The translations under genes were made by a program, and so were the position numbers. A stretch of 64,000 nt of DNA from Paenibacillus sp. DMB5 (GTDB taxonomy: Bacteria > Bacillota > Bacilli > Paenibacillales > Paenibacillaceae): the NCBI RefSeq assembly GCF_001517085.1, contig NZ_LRAC01000130.1, forward strand, positions 1-64,000, written 5' to 3'. Below, piece after piece: positions 17,319 through 24,715 of the stretch. The notes below the pieces were generated by a model. It worked only from the letters and a program-made list of their open reading frames with translations, ran no database searches and was not told where the DNA came from. Numbering within the stretch: the first letter of the stretch is position 1; each line of letters begins with the position of its first letter.

Positions 17319-18083
17319 CTACAAGAGCTTTTTTAAATAGTTGAAGCTGATGGCCAAGCTTTCAAACGGATCACGCCGGCAGATATCCTGTTCAACCACA
17401 TACCATTCCACCCCGGTCTCACGGCAGGCTTCAATAATATCCGGATAGTTCATGTTCCCTTCGCCAATCTCAGCAAAAGCCGCCTTTCGTTCAACAATTG
17501 CCATATCCTTGAGATGTACAACCTGCATTCTTCCCTCTACCTTGCGTACCCAGCTGACCGGACTGCCTCCACCTGCCTGGACCCAGTAGAGATCAAGCTC
17601 GAAGCCAACAGCATCTGCATCACTTTCACTCAATAGCACATCCATTCCGGTTACGCCGTCAAAGCGCTCAAATTCAAAATCATGATTATGATAAATGAAC
17701 TGCAGCCCGTGCTGCTCCTTCAGTTTGCGGGCTATTTCCGAAGCCTGAACGGCAAAGCTGCGGTAGCCCTCCTGGCTGGTCTGATACTCTGCCGGAAGGG
17801 ATCCCAGCCCGATGTACTTGCAGTTCCACAGCTTATGTTCAGCGGCAAGCGCATCCAGATCGTTTACCATCCGGTTCCAGGGAACATGTGTCGCACAGAT
17901 CACAAGCCCTGCTTCATCTGCGTATTCTTTGACCAGTTGCGGATCTATGGGACCGATACCTGATATCTGTACAGCCTTATAGCCTATTTCTTTCAGCTTC
18001 TGAAAGGATTCTCTCAAGCCCTCCGGTGTTTTGGTAAATTCACGGAGAGTGTACATTTGCGCAGCAATGGCAGATAAGTTCAT
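17319..18083 (-). CDS. Sugar phosphate isomerase/epimerase (AP-endonuclease-2 TIM barrel)
   Basis: A 254-aa xylose-isomerase-like TIM barrel (IolE/IolI/Hyi group). Metal-binding residues are expected in HNHDFEFE (about 136-143), the GFELDLYWVQAGG strand, VVHLKDM and the late Glu of VVEQD. Such enzymes isomerise or dehydrate keto-sugars or inosose made by the neighbouring dehydrogenases. AAGGAG lies 12 nt upstream of the ATG. Second gene of the operon. Confidence 0.88.
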   Translation of the reverse strand: MNLSAIAAQMYTLREFTKTPEGLRESFQKLKEIGYKAVQISGIGPIDPQLVKEYADEAGLVICATHVPWNRMVNDLDALAAEHKLWNCKYIGLGSLPAEYQTSQEGYRSFAVQASEIARKLKEQHGLQFIYHNHDFEFERFDGVTGMDVLLSESDADAVGFELDLYWVQAGGGSPVSWVRKVEGRMQVVHLKDMAIVERKAAFAEIGEGNMNYPDIIEACRETGVEWYVVEQDICRRDPFESLAISFNYLKKLL

Positions 18084-18109
18084 ATTACAGGATCGCTCCT
18101 TATTGTAGT

Positions 18110-19273
18110 TTAGTGGGTTCCTGTTACATCCAGCGCTTTTCCCTGGCTTGCTTCCTTCTTGAATGTAGAGTTGCGGACCTTCTCCATCAGGTGTTCATGG
18201 AATAGATCAGCATCAATCGGCAGCTCTACCCAGTTATCGGTCCAGGCGGATAAATACATCGCGTTAGACAGCGTCAATCCGCGTATTCCCTCTTCACCCG
18301 GAGCAATCAAAGGCTCGTCATTCAGAATAGCGTTCGTAAAGTTACGCAGAATTCCCTGATGACTGCCTCCGTTACTCTTATCAACAGGGATTTCACATTT
18401 CCAGCATTCCGGCTGGCCGAATCCTCCGGTATAGGTGGCATTAAACTCAGGCTCCGGTGTGCGCAGCCGCCAGAACGTCAGGCTGCCGTCTTCCACAACG
18501 ATTTTGCCGTTGTCTCCGGTAATTTCAAAACGGTTGGTTCCCGGCGCTTCACCCGTAGTTGTTATGAACAGGCCGGTCGCACCGTTCTCGTACTCTACAT
18601 AAGCCGTTACATCATCCTCTACCTCAATGTCGCGGTACTTGCCGAATTGGCAAAAGGCCCGTACCCTCTTCGGCATCATGCCGGTTGTCCACTGCCACAG
18701 ATCAAGCTGATGCGGGTCTTGATTCAGCAGAACCCCTCCGCCTTCACCTGCCCAGGTAGCCCGCCAGCCGCCGGAGTTGTAATAGCTCTGGGAACGGTAC
18801 CAGTCTGTAATAATCCAGTTGGTGCGGCGGATCTCGCCAAGCTCGCCCGAAGCAATAAGCTCCTTCAGCTTCTTGTAGAGCGGATTCGTCCGCTGGTTGT
18901 ACATAATGCCGAATTTGCGGTCACTCTGCGCGGCGGCATCGTTCATTTCCTGTACGGCCTTGGTGAATACACCTGCCGGCTTTTCGATCAGCACATGCAG
19001 GCCGTGCTTCAGGGCTTCAATAGCCAGCGGCGGATGGTCATAATGCGGCGTTGCAATCAGGACAGCGTCAATGCTCCCCGATGTAAACAGCTCTTCTGCA
19101 GTGCTGAACCGCAATACGTGCTCAGGCAGCTGCTCCGCTGCCCATTCCAGCCGCTCAGGGCTGATATCGCAGACTGCAGTTAATTCAGCGCCCTTCACTT
19201 CATTCAACAGACTGAATGCATGGGCCCGACCCATATTGCCGACTCCGATAATGCCAAAGCGAACCTTATTCAT
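18110..19273 (-). CDS. Gfo/Idh/MocA-family oxidoreductase, first gene of operon
   Basis: A 387-aa dehydrogenase with Rossmann motif GIIGVGNMGRAH, catalytic IEKPAG (about residue 100) and GVLLNQDPHQLDLWQW. The ATG at 19273 (MNKVRFG) fits the family start and has AGGAG upstream; an in-frame GTG at 19285 is possible. It heads the leftward operon and faces the AraC-type gene across a 377-bp intergenic region that holds an inverted repeat and a dispersed repeat element, so that regulator likely controls it. Confidence 0.9.
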   Translation of the reverse strand: MNKVRFGIIGVGNMGRAHAFSLLNEVKGAELTAVCDISPERLEWAAEQLPEHVLRFSTAEELFTSGSIDAVLIATPHYDHPPLAIEALKHGLHVLIEKPAGVFTKAVQEMNDAAAQSDRKFGIMYNQRTNPLYKKLKELIASGELGEIRRTNWIITDWYRSQSYYNSGGWRATWAGEGGGVLLNQDPHQLDLWQWTTGMMPKRVRAFCQFGKYRDIEVEDDVTAYVEYENGATGLFITTTGEAPGTNRFEITGDNGKIVVEDGSLTFWRLRTPEPEFNATYTGGFGQPECWKCEIPVDKSNGGSHQGILRNFTNAILNDEPLIAPGEEGIRGLTLSNAMYLSAWTDNWVELPIDADLFHEHLMEKVRNSTFKKEASQGKALDVTGTH

Positions 19274-19313
19274 CTGGAAAATCACTCCTGTATTTGTTTA
19301 TGAACTGAGAATA

Positions 19314-19352
19314 ACCTTAATCCCGGCGGAATGACATGAGCGGAATTAAGGT
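19314..19352. promoter_or_regulatory. Long inverted repeat in the oxidoreductase/AraC intergenic region
   Basis: Arms ACCTTAATCCCG (19314-19325) and CGGAATTAAGGT (19341-19352) pair in 11 Watson-Crick pairs plus one G-T, with a 15-nt loop, then GTTTTTG on the plus strand. Centred about 60 nt from the oxidoreductase start, it could be the AraC-type operator or an attenuator in the operon leader. Confidence 0.45.
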
Positions 19353-19394
19353 GTTTTTGTATATAATTAAGATGTAATGAACAAATGAAAGCGG

Positions 19395-19400
19395 TATAAT
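19395..19400 (+). promoter_or_regulatory. Possible -10 box for AraC gene
   Basis: TATAAT in the context GCGGTATAATGG, about 250 nt before the AraC start, with no good -35. If used, the repeat element at 19452-19582 would be part of the AraC leader RNA. Confidence 0.3.
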
Positions 19401-19451
19401 GGTTAAATAACGCTAGCCTTCAAAAATTGTACACTAACCTGCGAAGAACGC

Positions 19452-19582
19452 ACTCCAGAGAATATTTGGACTTCCGGCCACTGTTAGGTTTGGATTTCCT
19501 GATTTTGGACCGCAGATTGCGGTAGAAATCCAAACCTAAAGGCGGACGCTGCCGCTCCTCCAGTTCCAAAATTCTCCTCCGC
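19452..19582. repeat. 131-bp dispersed structured intergenic element, copy 1
   Basis: Begins ACTCCAGAGAAT and ends CCTCCGC, and matches 45285-45415 over its whole length. Centre: perfect 14-bp arms TAGGTTTGGATTTC (19485-19498) and GAAATCCAAACCTA (19525-19538) enclose an inner hairpin ACCGC-agatt-GCGGT (19509-19523). The outer segments AGAATATTTGGACT and AGTTCCAAAATTCT also pair with one mismatch and one bulge, so the entire element can fold on itself. It has no ORF of its own. Probably a family of many copies in this genome. Confidence 0.85.
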
Positions 19583-19650
19583 TGCTTCCGCCTATAGTGG
19601 ATAATCTTTTCTGGCAAAACAAGTTAACCATTAAGGAGAGGAAGAAAGGA

Positions 19651-20582
19651 ATGCACACTTCCGGCGAAGTGAACGGAAAGCTGAGAGGTAAAACAAAAGA
19701 TAAGCACAACAGCGCTGTCCCTAAATTGAGCGGAAACATGAACAGCCGGCTGAGCGGAACCCAGACAGGCAATCTGACCGGAAGGCTTCTGCAGAATCTG
19801 ACGGTGCGGGTGACGCACGCCCAGCTAAGCAGCAAATATCCGGGCTGGGACCGCAGCAATGAGACCCCCTCATTCAACCGGCTGTATTTCATAGACAGCG
19901 GAGAAGGCAAGGTTATCATTAACGGCGAGACCCATTATCCTCATGCAGGTCATTTGATGATTATGCCTGCGGGGACAACGCAAACCTCCATGACCTATCC
20001 GCACAATTCGTACGTCCGCTATTATTGCCATTTTGATGCACAAATCGGGGAATGGCCTTTGTTTCACAATGCGGGCAAGCTCTATATCTGTGAAGCGGCT
20101 GACCCTGATGCAGTCCGGGCAATTTTTACAGAATTGATCGCTTTATTTCAGGATGACAGCTTCCTGTCTACGCTGCGCAGGCAGGCCAGTTTACTGCAGC
20201 TGCTGGCCATCTGTCTGGAGGGGGGCGGTTATGCCAATTTTCTGGACGATGTGTCGCATACCGGGGATCACGGCAAGCTCGCCAGTGTGCTGGGCTATAT
20301 TGAAGAGCATCTTCATGAGCCTATGGAGGTGGAGGAGCTGGCCGGACTGGTGCATCTTCATCCGAACTATTTTATTCCCTACTTCAAGAAGTTCATGGGG
20401 ATGCCTCCGATGCATTATGTGCAGTACAAACGGATGGAGCAAGCCAAGCGCCAGCTGTCAGGCACCAAATCCAGCATAGGCGATATTGCCGAGCAGGTGG
20501 GCATGGACCTGGCTCATTTTTCCAAGGTATTCAAAAAACAACAGGCGTATCGCCGTCAGCCTACCGCAGCAGTACGCGGTAA
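19651..20582 (+). pseudogene. AraC-family regulator with single-base frameshift near C-terminus
   Basis: AraC/XylS-type regulator: N-terminal cupin (RLYFIDSGEGKVIINGETHYPHAGHLMIMPAG) and C-terminal double HTH (VEELAGLVHLHPNYFIPYFKKFMG, then IGDIAEQVGMDLAHFSKVFKK). After the A6 run at 20533-20538 the frame goes to nonsense (QQAYRRQPTAAV, stop at 20602-20604). Reading one base later restores the family ending TGVSPSAYRSSTR and a stop at 20580-20582. One A added to the run gives a 310-aa protein. GAAAGGA precedes the ATG at 19651; an in-frame ATG lies at 19597. The N-terminal 45 residues are an unusual Ser/Gly/Lys-rich extension. Divergent from the oxidoreductase operon, which it probably regulates. 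Confidence 0.85.
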
Positions 20583-20634
20583 CGGATATATCTGCTGGAA
20601 CTGATTCATCTGCACTTACTGATACCAATTACGA

Positions 20635-21750
20635 TTATTTCAATCCCATTACATGAACAAGCACATATCCAAGCAGGGACAGCAGTATTGATCCTGCCAA
20701 TCCGGCTGCAAAGGGCTTGCGGCCTAACCGGCCGAAGGTTGTAAGGTCAATGCCCAGTCCGAGACCCGCCATCGCCATGGCAAGCAGCAAATAAGCCAGC
20801 ACCAGCAAATCAGCTGTTAGCTTATCGGGAAGCAATCCCAGGGTGTTCACTCCGCTCATCACCAGAAATCCGCCGATGAACCACGGTACGGGAAAGTTGC
20901 GCGGTGTGTTCTCTGCGTCGCTGCTCTGGCCGTCTTTACAGTGCTCCGCAGCGGACTGTTTACGCAGCCTGCGGTTTTCCCATAACCCTAATCCCAGCGC
21001 TACTGGTGCAAGCAGCGCTACCCTCGTCAGCTTGACAATAACCGCCAGATCAGCCGCCTGCTGCCCTACTGGAGCCGAAGCGGCGAGTACATGCGCGACC
21101 TCATGAAGCGTTGCTCCGGCAAATATGCCATATCCTGCTTCACTGAGTCCGAGCAGCGGATAGGCGGCAATGTAGACCAGTGTAAAAATAGTGCCAAGAA
21201 CAGCAACCGTCGCAGCACTTACCGCTATTTCGTTATCGTCTGCCTTGATCTGCGGGGCAACCGCCGCTACGGCAGCCGCTCCGCATATGGCGGTTCCGCA
21301 GGCTGTCAGGATACCGAGCCTCCGGTCTATATTCATTGCTCTGCCCAGCAGATACACCGTGATCAGCGTGAATACAATATGAATTACAGCAATCGCCAGC
21401 ACTTTAGGTCCGGCTTGTATGATGTCCGTTATATCAAGTCTCAAGCCCAGCAGGATAATACCGGCTCTGAGCAGCTTTTTCGATGAAAATTGGATACCAG
21501 GTGCCGCTCCCTCCGGTACACCGGCTGCTGCACGCAGTATAATCCCAAGCAGAATAGCAAGCACCAGCTGGCCCATCACGCCCAGTAAGGGCAGCATCGC
21601 CAAATATTTCGCTCCAATTGCAAGGGCAAGTGTAAGCAGCAGCCCTTCAGCCCCGCGGAATCCTGCATTCTTCCATCCCTGCTTCCTTCCCTGCTCATGC
21701 TTCCTTCCCTGCTCATGCTTGCTTAGCTGCTGAAATAAATGAATATGCAT
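20635..21750 (-). CDS. YeiH/YadS-family putative exporter (UPF0324)
   Basis: A 371-aa membrane protein with about ten hydrophobic spans and the family blocks LLRAGIILLGLRL, GILTACGTAICGAAAVAA and GATLHEVAHVLAAS. Members are called putative sulfate exporters, but the substrate is not proven. The N-terminus carries a duplicated KHEQGR from an 18-bp tandem DNA repeat. AGGGAG is 8 nt before the ATG at 21750; the GTG at 21759 overlaps that site. Divergent from a LysR regulator that likely controls it. Confidence 0.88.
   Translation of the reverse strand: MHIHLFQQLSKHEQGRKHEQGRKQGWKNAGFRGAEGLLLTLALAIGAKYLAMLPLLGVMGQLVLAILLGIILRAAAGVPEGAAPGIQFSSKKLLRAGIILLGLRLDITDIIQAGPKVLAIAVIHIVFTLITVYLLGRAMNIDRRLGILTACGTAICGAAAVAAVAPQIKADDNEIAVSAATVAVLGTIFTLVYIAAYPLLGLSEAGYGIFAGATLHEVAHVLAASAPVGQQAADLAVIVKLTRVALLAPVALGLGLWENRRLRKQSAAEHCKDGQSSDAENTPRNFPVPWFIGGFLVMSGVNTLGLLPDKLTADLLVLAYLLLAMAMAGLGLGIDLTTFGRLGRKPFAAGLAGSILLSLLGYVLVHVMGLK
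21682..21717. repeat. 18-bp tandem repeat inside yeiH-like gene
   Basis: Two perfect copies of CTTCCTTCCCTGCTCATG, with partial copies on both sides. In protein terms this doubles HEQGRK in the cytoplasmic N-terminus and keeps the frame. Confidence 0.85.
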
Positions 21751-21839
21751 AGCTTTCACTCCCTATCCGCCTTATCACTGAGCGGCTTCTCTGCCCCAAC
21801 TATACGTCCGGACAGCAGAAAAGGGAAATACCGGTTTGC

Positions 21840-21898
21840 TATCTCAATCATTACAAATCCTTATGATTGGATGGAATCTCTATGTTATTATTGAGATA
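21840..21898. promoter_or_regulatory. LysR-type operator with nested dyads
   Basis: CAATCAT (21845-21851), 11 nt, then ATGATTG (21863-21869): a perfect T-N11-A LysR dyad. In addition TATCTCAAT (21840-21848) and ATTGAGATA (21890-21898) form perfect 9-bp arms around it. The site lies between the divergent yeiH-like and lysR genes. Confidence 0.7.
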
Positions 21899-21926
21899 CT
21901 TCATCTTGATGAGCGGGGGGATAATC

Positions 21927-22814
21927 ATGATTGTCGATGCATTGCGGGTATTTGTAACGGTCGCGGAGCAGCGGCATTTCTCCAGAGCCGGAGAGTTGCT
22001 GAACCTCTCACAGCCCGGCGTCAGCCTGCATATCCGTAACCTGGAGAATGAGCTGGGCAGCAAGCTGCTGCACCGTTCTCCCAAGGCAGTTCGGCTCACT
22101 GAAGCCGGTGCCGTGCTCTATAAACACGCCAAGCAGATTCTTGCCCATTACGAGGAGGCTGCTCAGGAAATCCGGCTGCTGCGGGATGAGGTTACAGGCA
22201 GTCTTATCCTTGGGGCCAGCTTTACAATCGGGGAGTATCTTTTACCTGGCAGACTGGCTGATTTCGCCAGGCAGTATCCGCAAGTGAACCTGCAGGTTAC
22301 GATTGGTAATACCGAGGAGATTATTGCCGCCGTCAAAGGCAATCAGCTGGATATCGGTTTCATCGAAGGTGAAACCAGTGACACGGAGCTGGACATTATC
22401 CCCTATATGAAGGATGAGATGATCATTACTGCTGCAGCGGGCCATCCGCTTGCCGGGGAATTGATTGTGGATACCGGGATGCTGCAGAATCAGATCTGGG
22501 TGCTGCGGGAGACAGGTTCCGGCACGCGGGCATACAGCGATCATTTTCTGCAGGAAGGGCGGCTTACCGTTAAACGCTCTTATGTGTTTAACAGCAGCCA
22601 GGGAGTCAAGGAAGCGGTGGCCGCCGGTCTGGGACTTTCCCTGTTATCACGCTGGATTGTGCGCAAAGAGCTGGCCAGCGGGGAAATGGTCGAGCTCCGG
22701 ACCAGACAGAAGCTGCCGGAAAGGGATTTCCTGATCATCCGCCGCAAAGAACACCAGACCGCAATGGCAATCCGCGTCTTTCTGGAAAAGCTGCTGACAG
22801 CGGAAAAAGCCTGA
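21927..22814 (+). CDS. LysR-family regulator (CysL-like)
   Basis: A 295-aa LysR protein: N-terminal winged HTH (MIVDALRVFVTVAEQRHFSRAGELLNLSQPGVSLHI) and a two-lobed effector domain from about residue 88 (GSLILGASFTIGEYLLP). The ATG at 21927 fits the family start and has GGGGGGAT upstream; an ATG at 21867 would add 20 unrelated residues. The split arrangement with a YeiH-type exporter resembles CysL/YwfK-like regulators of sulfur genes, and the dyad at 21840-21898 is its likely site. Confidence 0.92.
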   Translation: MIVDALRVFVTVAEQRHFSRAGELLNLSQPGVSLHIRNLENELGSKLLHRSPKAVRLTEAGAVLYKHAKQILAHYEEAAQEIRLLRDEVTGSLILGASFTIGEYLLPGRLADFARQYPQVNLQVTIGNTEEIIAAVKGNQLDIGFIEGETSDTELDIIPYMKDEMIITAAAGHPLAGELIVDTGMLQNQIWVLRETGSGTRAYSDHFLQEGRLTVKRSYVFNSSQGVKEAVAAGLGLSLLSRWIVRKELASGEMVELRTRQKLPERDFLIIRRKEHQTAMAIRVFLEKLLTAEKA

Positions 22815-22840
22815 TCCCGGCGTATCAAGGGATCAGGCTT
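22804..22840 (-). terminator. Terminator after hrtA, overlapping lysR end
   Basis: AAGCCTGATCCC and GGGATCAGGCTT form a 12-bp stem. On the minus strand it runs into TTTTT (22804-22808), so it ends the hss-hrt transcript, 10 nt past hrtA. The plus-strand side lacks a T-run. Confidence 0.8.
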
Positions 22841-22850
22841 ATCATCAGAT

Positions 22851-23531
22851 TTACTTATGCTCCACTAGAGCACCGTTCTCCAGAAGCAGCACACGGGTGC
22901 ACCATTCCAGCATCCGTTCGTCGTGGGTGACCATGACTGCGGCTTTGCCTTCGCTCTGCACCTCATCCGCGATCATCCGTACGACCTCCCGGCCGCGCTC
23001 GAAGTCCAGACTCGCCGTCGGCTCGTCCGCGAACAGGATCGCCGGCTTGTTCATCCAGGCTCTGGCAATCGCCACACGCTGCTTCTCACCCCCGGACAGC
23101 TTCTCAGGATAGTGGCTGCGGCGATCCCAGATACCAAGCCGCTGCATCAGATGGGCTGCCCGCGCCTTTGCCTCCTTCGCCTCCAGCTTCGCCAGCCTGG
23201 CAACATACAGAAGCTGTTCCTCAACTTTCAGGTAAGGCAGCAGCTGCGCGCTCTGGAACATAAAGCCGATTTTTTGCAGCCTGAGCGCTGTCAGCTCCTT
23301 TTTATCCTTATTGTTAAGGGACTCTCCGTCAATGTAGATTTCACCGCTGGTTGGCGTCAAAAGTGCTCCCGCTGCAGAGAGGAAGGTGCTTTTGCCGGAG
23401 CCGGAAGGTCCCAGAACTGCCACGAACTCCCCTTCGTGAACCGTAAGATCAAGATTGTCCAGTACAGACATCGTCTGTCCGCCGTCCCCGTAAGTCTGGG
23501 TAACCTGCTTCATCATCAACATGGTACTCAT
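22851..23531 (-). CDS. hrtA: Heme efflux ABC transporter ATPase
   Basis: A 226-aa ABC ATPase with Walker A GPSGSGKST, signature LSGGE, Walker B ILFADEPT and H-loop THD. The stretch GFMFQSAQLLPYLKVEEQL closely matches HrtA of Staphylococcus as I remember it. Together with HrtB it exports heme or relieves heme toxicity at the membrane. The start overlaps the hrtB stop by 4 nt. AGGGAGGGC precedes the ATG. The hssRS genes lie upstream on the same strand. Confidence 0.85.
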   Translation of the reverse strand: MSTMLMMKQVTQTYGDGGQTMSVLDNLDLTVHEGEFVAVLGPSGSGKSTFLSAAGALLTPTSGEIYIDGESLNNKDKKELTALRLQKIGFMFQSAQLLPYLKVEEQLLYVARLAKLEAKEAKARAAHLMQRLGIWDRRSHYPEKLSGGEKQRVAIARAWMNKPAILFADEPTASLDFERGREVVRMIADEVQSEGKAAVMVTHDERMLEWCTRVLLLENGALVEHK

Positions 23532-24646
23532 GCTCCAGCCCTCCCTATCGCTTCCAAGGCATCTACCTTTGCTACTCTCGCTACCGAAATAAGCGCTCCA
23601 AGCAGTGACATCCCTACAAACAAAACGCTGGTCAGCAGAATGGTCGAACCTTCCAGCTGGAACGGCATCGAATCCGGAAGCCCCATATTCATCCCGAAGG
23701 TCAGCAGCAGGCTGACAGTCAGACTCGCTACGGAGAGGATCAGCACTTGGCCGACGACACTCCAGGCAAGATAGGACATTTTGGTCCCCATCGCCTTAAG
23801 AATACCGAACTGGCTCGTCTTTTGGATAGTGATAACATAAAAGAACACAGCGAGTACAAAAGCCGCGATGACAAACAGGAAGGCAATCATCATTTGCAGG
23901 GAATTCTGTTCTGCGGCATAGCCCGGAATACTCTTAATCGCCTGATTTTGCGTAATTGTCTCAACATGATCCAGCTTGCCCGCAATCTCGGCCGCCTGTG
24001 CCGAAGTTGCTTTTAGCGCTATAACATTATATGGAGCTGACTGCTGATCAGAGCCCGGCGGTACATTACCGCTCTTCATCGACTGCCAATCTGCCGTTGT
24101 AATATAGACGACTGGCATGTGGCTGTAGGAGCTGTCATCTACAACCCCTTGTACTTTGAAGCTCATTCCTGATGCCTGATCTGTTATCGTACTGCCGACG
24201 GTAATTCCCGACTCTGTAAGCTTCGAATCAACAACAGCGCCGCCCTGCGAAGAATTGGTTAAGGAGCTTCCTTCCACGACCTCAGGCGCGAGCATCCCGT
24301 CCATATCTACCGCAAAAAAAGTGATATCCGCCTTCGTATCAGCAGCCTCTGCTGTAACGGTGCTTGTCTGAACGGCAAGCGCAGCGGCATTTTGTGTGCC
24401 GGTAATAGACTGTGCTGTACTCAGATCTGTCCCGCTTAACTGGGAACGTCTGAAGGTATGCTCAGCATCGTCTTGTAACGCAAAGTAGTTGGCCGGCATA
24501 TTTTCGACAGCAGAAATATTGGCATAGGCAAGTCCGCGGGCCAGTCCGGTTACGAACAGCACCAGAAACGAAACCAGCAGCATGATTACCATAATGAGAC
24601 TGTATCTTGCCTTGGAGTGCCTCATCTCCCTCAAAGCCAAAAACAT
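23528..24646 (-). CDS. hrtB: Heme efflux ABC transporter permease
   Basis: A 372-aa FtsX/MacB-type permease: one N-terminal span (about 17-37), a large extracytoplasmic domain (about 40-245) and three C-terminal spans. Key matches to HrtB are VLFVTGLARGLAYANIS near the start, AFFYVITIQKTSQFGILKAMG in the last third (FFYV preceded here by AV), and the ending DALEAIGRAGA. It is slightly longer than the 351-aa staphylococcal protein. GGGAG lies upstream of the ATG and the HssR box sits 44 nt before it. Confidence 0.85.
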   Translation of the reverse strand: MFLALREMRHSKARYSLIMVIMLLVSFLVLFVTGLARGLAYANISAVENMPANYFALQDDAEHTFRRSQLSGTDLSTAQSITGTQNAAALAVQTSTVTAEAADTKADITFFAVDMDGMLAPEVVEGSSLTNSSQGGAVVDSKLTESGITVGSTITDQASGMSFKVQGVVDDSSYSHMPVVYITTADWQSMKSGNVPPGSDQQSAPYNVIALKATSAQAAEIAGKLDHVETITQNQAIKSIPGYAAEQNSLQMMIAFLFVIAAFVLAVFFYVITIQKTSQFGILKAMGTKMSYLAWSVVGQVLILSVASLTVSLLLTFGMNMGLPDSMPFQLEGSTILLTSVLFVGMSLLGALISVARVAKVDALEAIGRAGA

Positions 24647-24689
24647 AGTACCACTCCCTCATCTCTGTATGACAACAGTGTAGAGGGCG

Positions 24690-24709
24690 AAAATGAACGG
24701 AGTATGAAT
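24690..24709 (-). promoter_or_regulatory. HssR-type direct repeat upstream of hrtBA
   Basis: Minus strand ATTCATACT-CC-GTTCATTTT, which matches the known staphylococcal HssR box GTTCATATT-N2-GTTCATATT at 15 of 18 positions and has the same 11-nt period. It sits between hssS and hrtB, giving hrtBA its own heme-responsive promoter although all four genes point the same way. Confidence 0.75.
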
Positions 24710-24715
24710 AAACCA

